Notes under the pieces: model-generated | Told to the model about the DNA's origin: nothing | The model's database searches: none | Seen by the model: only the letters and a program-made list of their open reading frames with translations | Assembly (NCBI GenBank): GCA_001796335.1 | Contig: MGMF01000025.1 | Location: 1 to 64,000 of the forward strand | Length of the DNA stretch: 64,000 bases | DNA from: Chloroflexi bacterium GWB2_49_20 | GTDB taxonomy: Bacteria; Chloroflexota; Anaerolineae; Anaerolineales; Villigracilaceae | Direction of reading: 5' to 3' | Translations under genes and position numbers: made by a program | In this document: piece by piece, positions 61,807-64,000 of the stretch | Layout: each line of letters starts with the position of its first letter | Position numbering within the stretch: the first letter of the stretch is position 1

Positions 61807-62389
61807 GCTCTTCCTCCTTCCTGTTGCGCAGGATGGCTTCCACATATTTCCAGTAGCGTTTGTTGCGTTTTACCGCTTCACTGAAGGCGGCTTCGATCTG
61901 GTCGGCAGAGTAGGCTTTTTCAGCGTCCTTTAAAGCATCTGCCAGCATGGGTGTCAGGGGACCAATGCTGGTCTCGTAAAGCCTGAAGATATTGGGTCGC
62001 TCAGGCGGCGGGGTGGAGGCTGACCGGGCGGCTGAGCGCCAATCGCCTTTCTCCAGGGCTTCGGCGGCCGCGCGCCCGCGCGCTGAATTCAAAAAATAGA
62101 AGCCGCCTTCTTCGTTCTCCACCCGCAGCAGGCTGCCCCTTTGAACCGCGTTTTCAAGCCCGGCATCCAGTTGGGCGATATCCAGGCCTGCCATGAAAGC
62201 CTGGTCTGCCAGGATCTCACTGCGGCATAAGGAACGGGAACGGCTTTCCATGTGTGCAATTCGCCAGAGCACATACACGGTCACCTTTAACTCGGCCGTG
62301 TCTTCAATTTCGTTCAGGAGGTGTTGAAAGAACGAATCGGGTACCTGGGTGAAGGTTTCTTGATCTGAAAAGCCTTTGAATTCTTTCAT
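61721..62389 (-). CDS. dnaD: DnaD-domain replication initiation protein
   Basis: This 222-residue protein has an N-terminal winged-helix-like part (about 1-95, VPDSFFQHLLNEIEDTAELKVTVYVLWRIAH) and a C-terminal DnaD domain (NIFRLYETSIGPLTPMLADALK to RYWKYVEAILRNRKEEE). DnaD proteins help to load the replicative helicase at origins. The C-terminal tail YIEGKYSDFIEH resembles that of the first gene in the window. Its 3' end overlaps the DnaC-like gene start, which indicates coupled synthesis. The ribosome site is weak (GGA). Confidence 0.85.
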   Translation of the reverse strand: MKEFKGFSDQETFTQVPDSFFQHLLNEIEDTAELKVTVYVLWRIAHMESRSRSLCRSEILADQAFMAGLDIAQLDAGLENAVQRGSLLRVENEEGGFYFLNSARGRAAAEALEKGDWRSAARSASTPPPERPNIFRLYETSIGPLTPMLADALKDAEKAYSADQIEAAFSEAVKRNKRYWKYVEAILRNRKEEEHAKEQTGRDTEEDRRKYIEGKYSDFIEH

Positions 62390-62467
62390 TTTTTTCCAGC
62401 TATTCTCCTCGTGAGAAACTCCACAACGGAAGGATGTCGCTTAGTATTACAAAAGAAACAAATTTTC

Positions 62468-62615
62468 TGTCATTGCGATATCGTCCCCATGCCCTTCGGG
62501 GAGCGAGCGCTTTCCGAGCGTGGCAATCCCCGTGTACTGCGGGGACAATCCCCAGTTTGGAGAGGAGACTGGTTCGGGCAACCACCCTCGCACGTTGTCC
62601 CTGAAAGGGAGTGAC
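62468..62615. repeat. MITE-like element upstream of the dnaD-like gene
   Basis: The left end CTGTCATTGCGA and the right end GGAGTGACA are imperfect inverted repeats. GC-rich inner hairpins such as CCCCGTGTACTGCGGGG are present. It is related to the element at 54986-55080 and fills the gap of 260 nt between dnaB and dnaD. Confidence 0.4.
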
Positions 62616-62649
62616 ACTTGTTTCTTAGGGCTGAGAGACCGGCAAAGGG

Positions 62650-64000
62650 TCATGTCCGGTTAAGATCCACTGTATGGGTGGCGGCATCCACAAATTTGGC
62701 CAGTTTGCTTAAAAAGACCAGTTCCACATTGCCGGTTGGCCCATTGCGGTGCTTTGAGATCATGATCTCGGCTACGTTTTGCTTGACGGTATCCTTCTCA
62801 TACTGGTCGGGACGGTAGATGAACATGACTATATCTGCGTCCTGCTCCAGGGATCCACTTTCTCGCAGATCTGAGAGTACGGGGCGCTTATCGGTGCGCT
62901 GCTCGACTGCACGCGAGAGCTGTGCAGCAGCCAGGACAGGCACATTCAGCTCACGTGCCAGTACTTTCATGTTGCGGGAGATGTACGAAACCTCCTGAAC
63001 GCGGTTGTCGTTGCGGGTATCGCTGCTCATCAATTGCAGGTAATCCACCAACACCAGGTCCAGTCCATACTCCATGTGCAGGCGGCGGCACTTGGTGCGC
63101 AGCTGCATGGGAGTCAGGGCGGGGGTGTCATCCAGGAAGATTTTGGTGTCCGAGAAGACTTCGATGGCCTGCGTAAATAAAGGCCACTCATGCTCTTCGA
63201 GTTTGCCGGTGCGCAGGCGCTGCGAATCGATGCCTGTTTCCTGGGAGATCAGGCGCTGAACCACCTGTTCATTGGACATTTCCATGGAGAAGATGGCCAC
63301 TCGCTTTTTGTGGGTCAGGGCGGCGTTGCGAGCCACCGAGAGCAGGAAGCCGGTTTTTCCCTGGCCTGGTCGCCCGGCGATGATAAGCAGGTCGGAAGGC
63401 TGCAGGCCGGCCAGCATGTGGTCCAGGTCTTTAAAACCGGTTGGAACACCATGGATGTCATCCGGCCGACGCGCCAGGTCGTCAATCCGGTTGTAATAAT
63501 CAGACAGCACCACGGAAATAGGCTGCACGTCATGTTTCAGGCGGCGTTCGCTGACATTGAAGACCGCTTTCTCGGCTTGCTGCATGACCTGGTCGACCAG
63601 TTCATGCTCGTCGTAAGCCAGGGTGGCGATCTGGTTGGCAGCGGTCAGCATGCGGCGGCGGATGGCAGCGGCTTCGACCATGTGCCCATAAGCTTCGGCA
63701 TGCATGGAGGTGGGCACCTGGTTCAGCAGGGCGGTCAGGAAAGCCGGGCCGCCGATCTCGCTGAGCTGCCCCATGCGCTCAAGTTCCCCGGTGACGGTCA
63801 GAAAATCAAGAGGAATACGCTGATCGTGCAGGCGGTTGAAGGCCTCCCAGATCCAGCGGTGACGGTGAATGTAAAAATCCTCGGCCAGCAGGAACTGGGC
63901 CAGGTCATAATACACTTCGGGGTCGATCATGACCGCGCCTACCACGGCCTCTTCGGCCTCGCGGCTGTGGGGGATGGTGGTGGTTGTAAAGCTGCTCTCT
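62650..64000 (-). CDS. dnaB: Replicative DNA helicase DnaB (N-terminus cut by window end)
   Basis: This incomplete protein has about 450 residues in the window; its true start lies past position 64000. The N-terminal domain begins SREAEEAVVGAVMIDPEVYYD, as in DnaB, followed by GVPTGFKDLDHMLAGLQPSDLLIIAGRPGQGKT, with the Walker A GRPGQGKT. The ATPase ends in RESGSLEQDADIVMFIYRPDQY and the C-terminal GNVELVFLSKLAKFVD. It unwinds DNA at the fork. It lies upstream of the dnaD and dnaC-like genes on the same strand, so these form a replication-start cluster. Confidence 0.95.
   Translation of the reverse strand, partial: ESSFTTTTIPHSREAEEAVVGAVMIDPEVYYDLAQFLLAEDFYIHRHRWIWEAFNRLHDQRIPLDFLTVTGELERMGQLSEIGGPAFLTALLNQVPTSMHAEAYGHMVEAAAIRRRMLTAANQIATLAYDEHELVDQVMQQAEKAVFNVSERRLKHDVQPISVVLSDYYNRIDDLARRPDDIHGVPTGFKDLDHMLAGLQPSDLLIIAGRPGQGKTGFLLSVARNAALTHKKRVAIFSMEMSNEQVVQRLISQETGIDSQRLRTGKLEEHEWPLFTQAIEVFSDTKIFLDDTPALTPMQLRTKCRRLHMEYGLDLVLVDYLQLMSSDTRNDNRVQEVSYISRNMKVLARELNVPVLAAAQLSRAVEQRTDKRPVLSDLRESGSLEQDADIVMFIYRPDQYEKDTVKQNVAEIMISKHRNGPTGNVELVFLSKLAKFVDAATHTVDLNRT

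Overview
The window looks like a piece of chromosome from a strictly or facultatively anaerobic bacterium of the Chloroflexota, most likely class Anaerolineae. This is inferred from gene content and style: a cobalt/nickel ECF transporter with a fused CbiM-CbiN, three thiamine/ferredoxin or lipoyl 2-oxoacid oxidoreductase systems side by side, a CoaE-acetyltransferase fusion next to CdaA/CdaR, many small Thr/Pro-rich LysM lipoproteins, and short intergenic hairpin repeats. GC is moderate. No rRNA, no convincing tRNA, no CRISPR array and no insertion sequence were found, so this is mostly core genome with a few odd genes.

Layout. 1-0.8 kb: a winged-helix protein whose gene carries two copies of a palindrome exactly 100 nt apart. 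1-6.4 kb (minus): a branched-chain 2-oxoacid dehydrogenase operon (E1 alpha, E1 beta, a four-helix S23-like protein, E2, E3). 6.5-9.9 kb (minus): small accessory enzymes (acetyltransferase, methyltransferase, DinB-like, Nudix, flavodoxin-like reductase). 10.2-15.7 kb: cupredoxin lipoprotein, short-chain dehydrogenase, a large secreted ExeM/NucH-type nuclease, Hsp20. 15.8-19.3 kb (minus): a tight operon of an AGPS-like flavoprotein, a thioredoxin-fold protein and GlpD. 19.6-22.0 kb: indolepyruvate:ferredoxin oxidoreductase iorAB. 22.1-23.4 kb: acetyltransferase and PlsC-type acyltransferase. 23.7-26.7 kb: Fur-family regulator plus cbiMQO. 26.7-28.1 kb: the infC-rpmI-rplT translation operon, with infC starting at a rare ATC codon, followed by an rRNA methyltransferase, DUF711, and a methyltransferase/mannosyltransferase cluster. 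33-35.1 kb: methyltransferase, META lipoprotein and a selenocysteine-containing peroxiredoxin-glutaredoxin fusion. 35.3-41.6 kb (minus): MrfA-like helicase with an HNH insertion, TerC, Pol IV with a C-terminal YHS domain, Der. 41.9-45.2 kb (minus): coaE(-GNAT), cdaA, cdaR, so cyclic di-AMP synthesis is coupled to a CoA enzyme. 45.4-51.1 kb: two LysM proteins, UvrA, Nudix. 51.4-56.1 kb: pyruvate:ferredoxin oxidoreductase and a dihydroorotate dehydrogenase-like protein. 56.2-57.0 kb (minus): infA, rpsU and, upstream of rpsU, a candidate structured RNA with its own promoter and terminator. 57.3-60.3 kb: a membrane protein and gyrB. 60.4-64 kb (minus): replication-start genes, with dnaB (cut by the window end) upstream of a DnaD-domain protein and an overlapping DnaC-like loader that has two AAA+ modules.

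The strongest new observations are: (1) the in-frame UGA exactly at the peroxidatic position of the peroxiredoxin-glutaredoxin gene (35008-35010), read as selenocysteine; (2) the promoter/three-way-junction/terminator RNA upstream of rpsU; (3) the double-AAA+ helicase loader, whose DnaD-like partner shares a short C-terminal tail with the first gene of the window; (4) the HNH nuclease domain inside an MrfA-like helicase; and (5) several families of intergenic hairpin repeats. All functions are assigned from sequence reading alone, without database searches.
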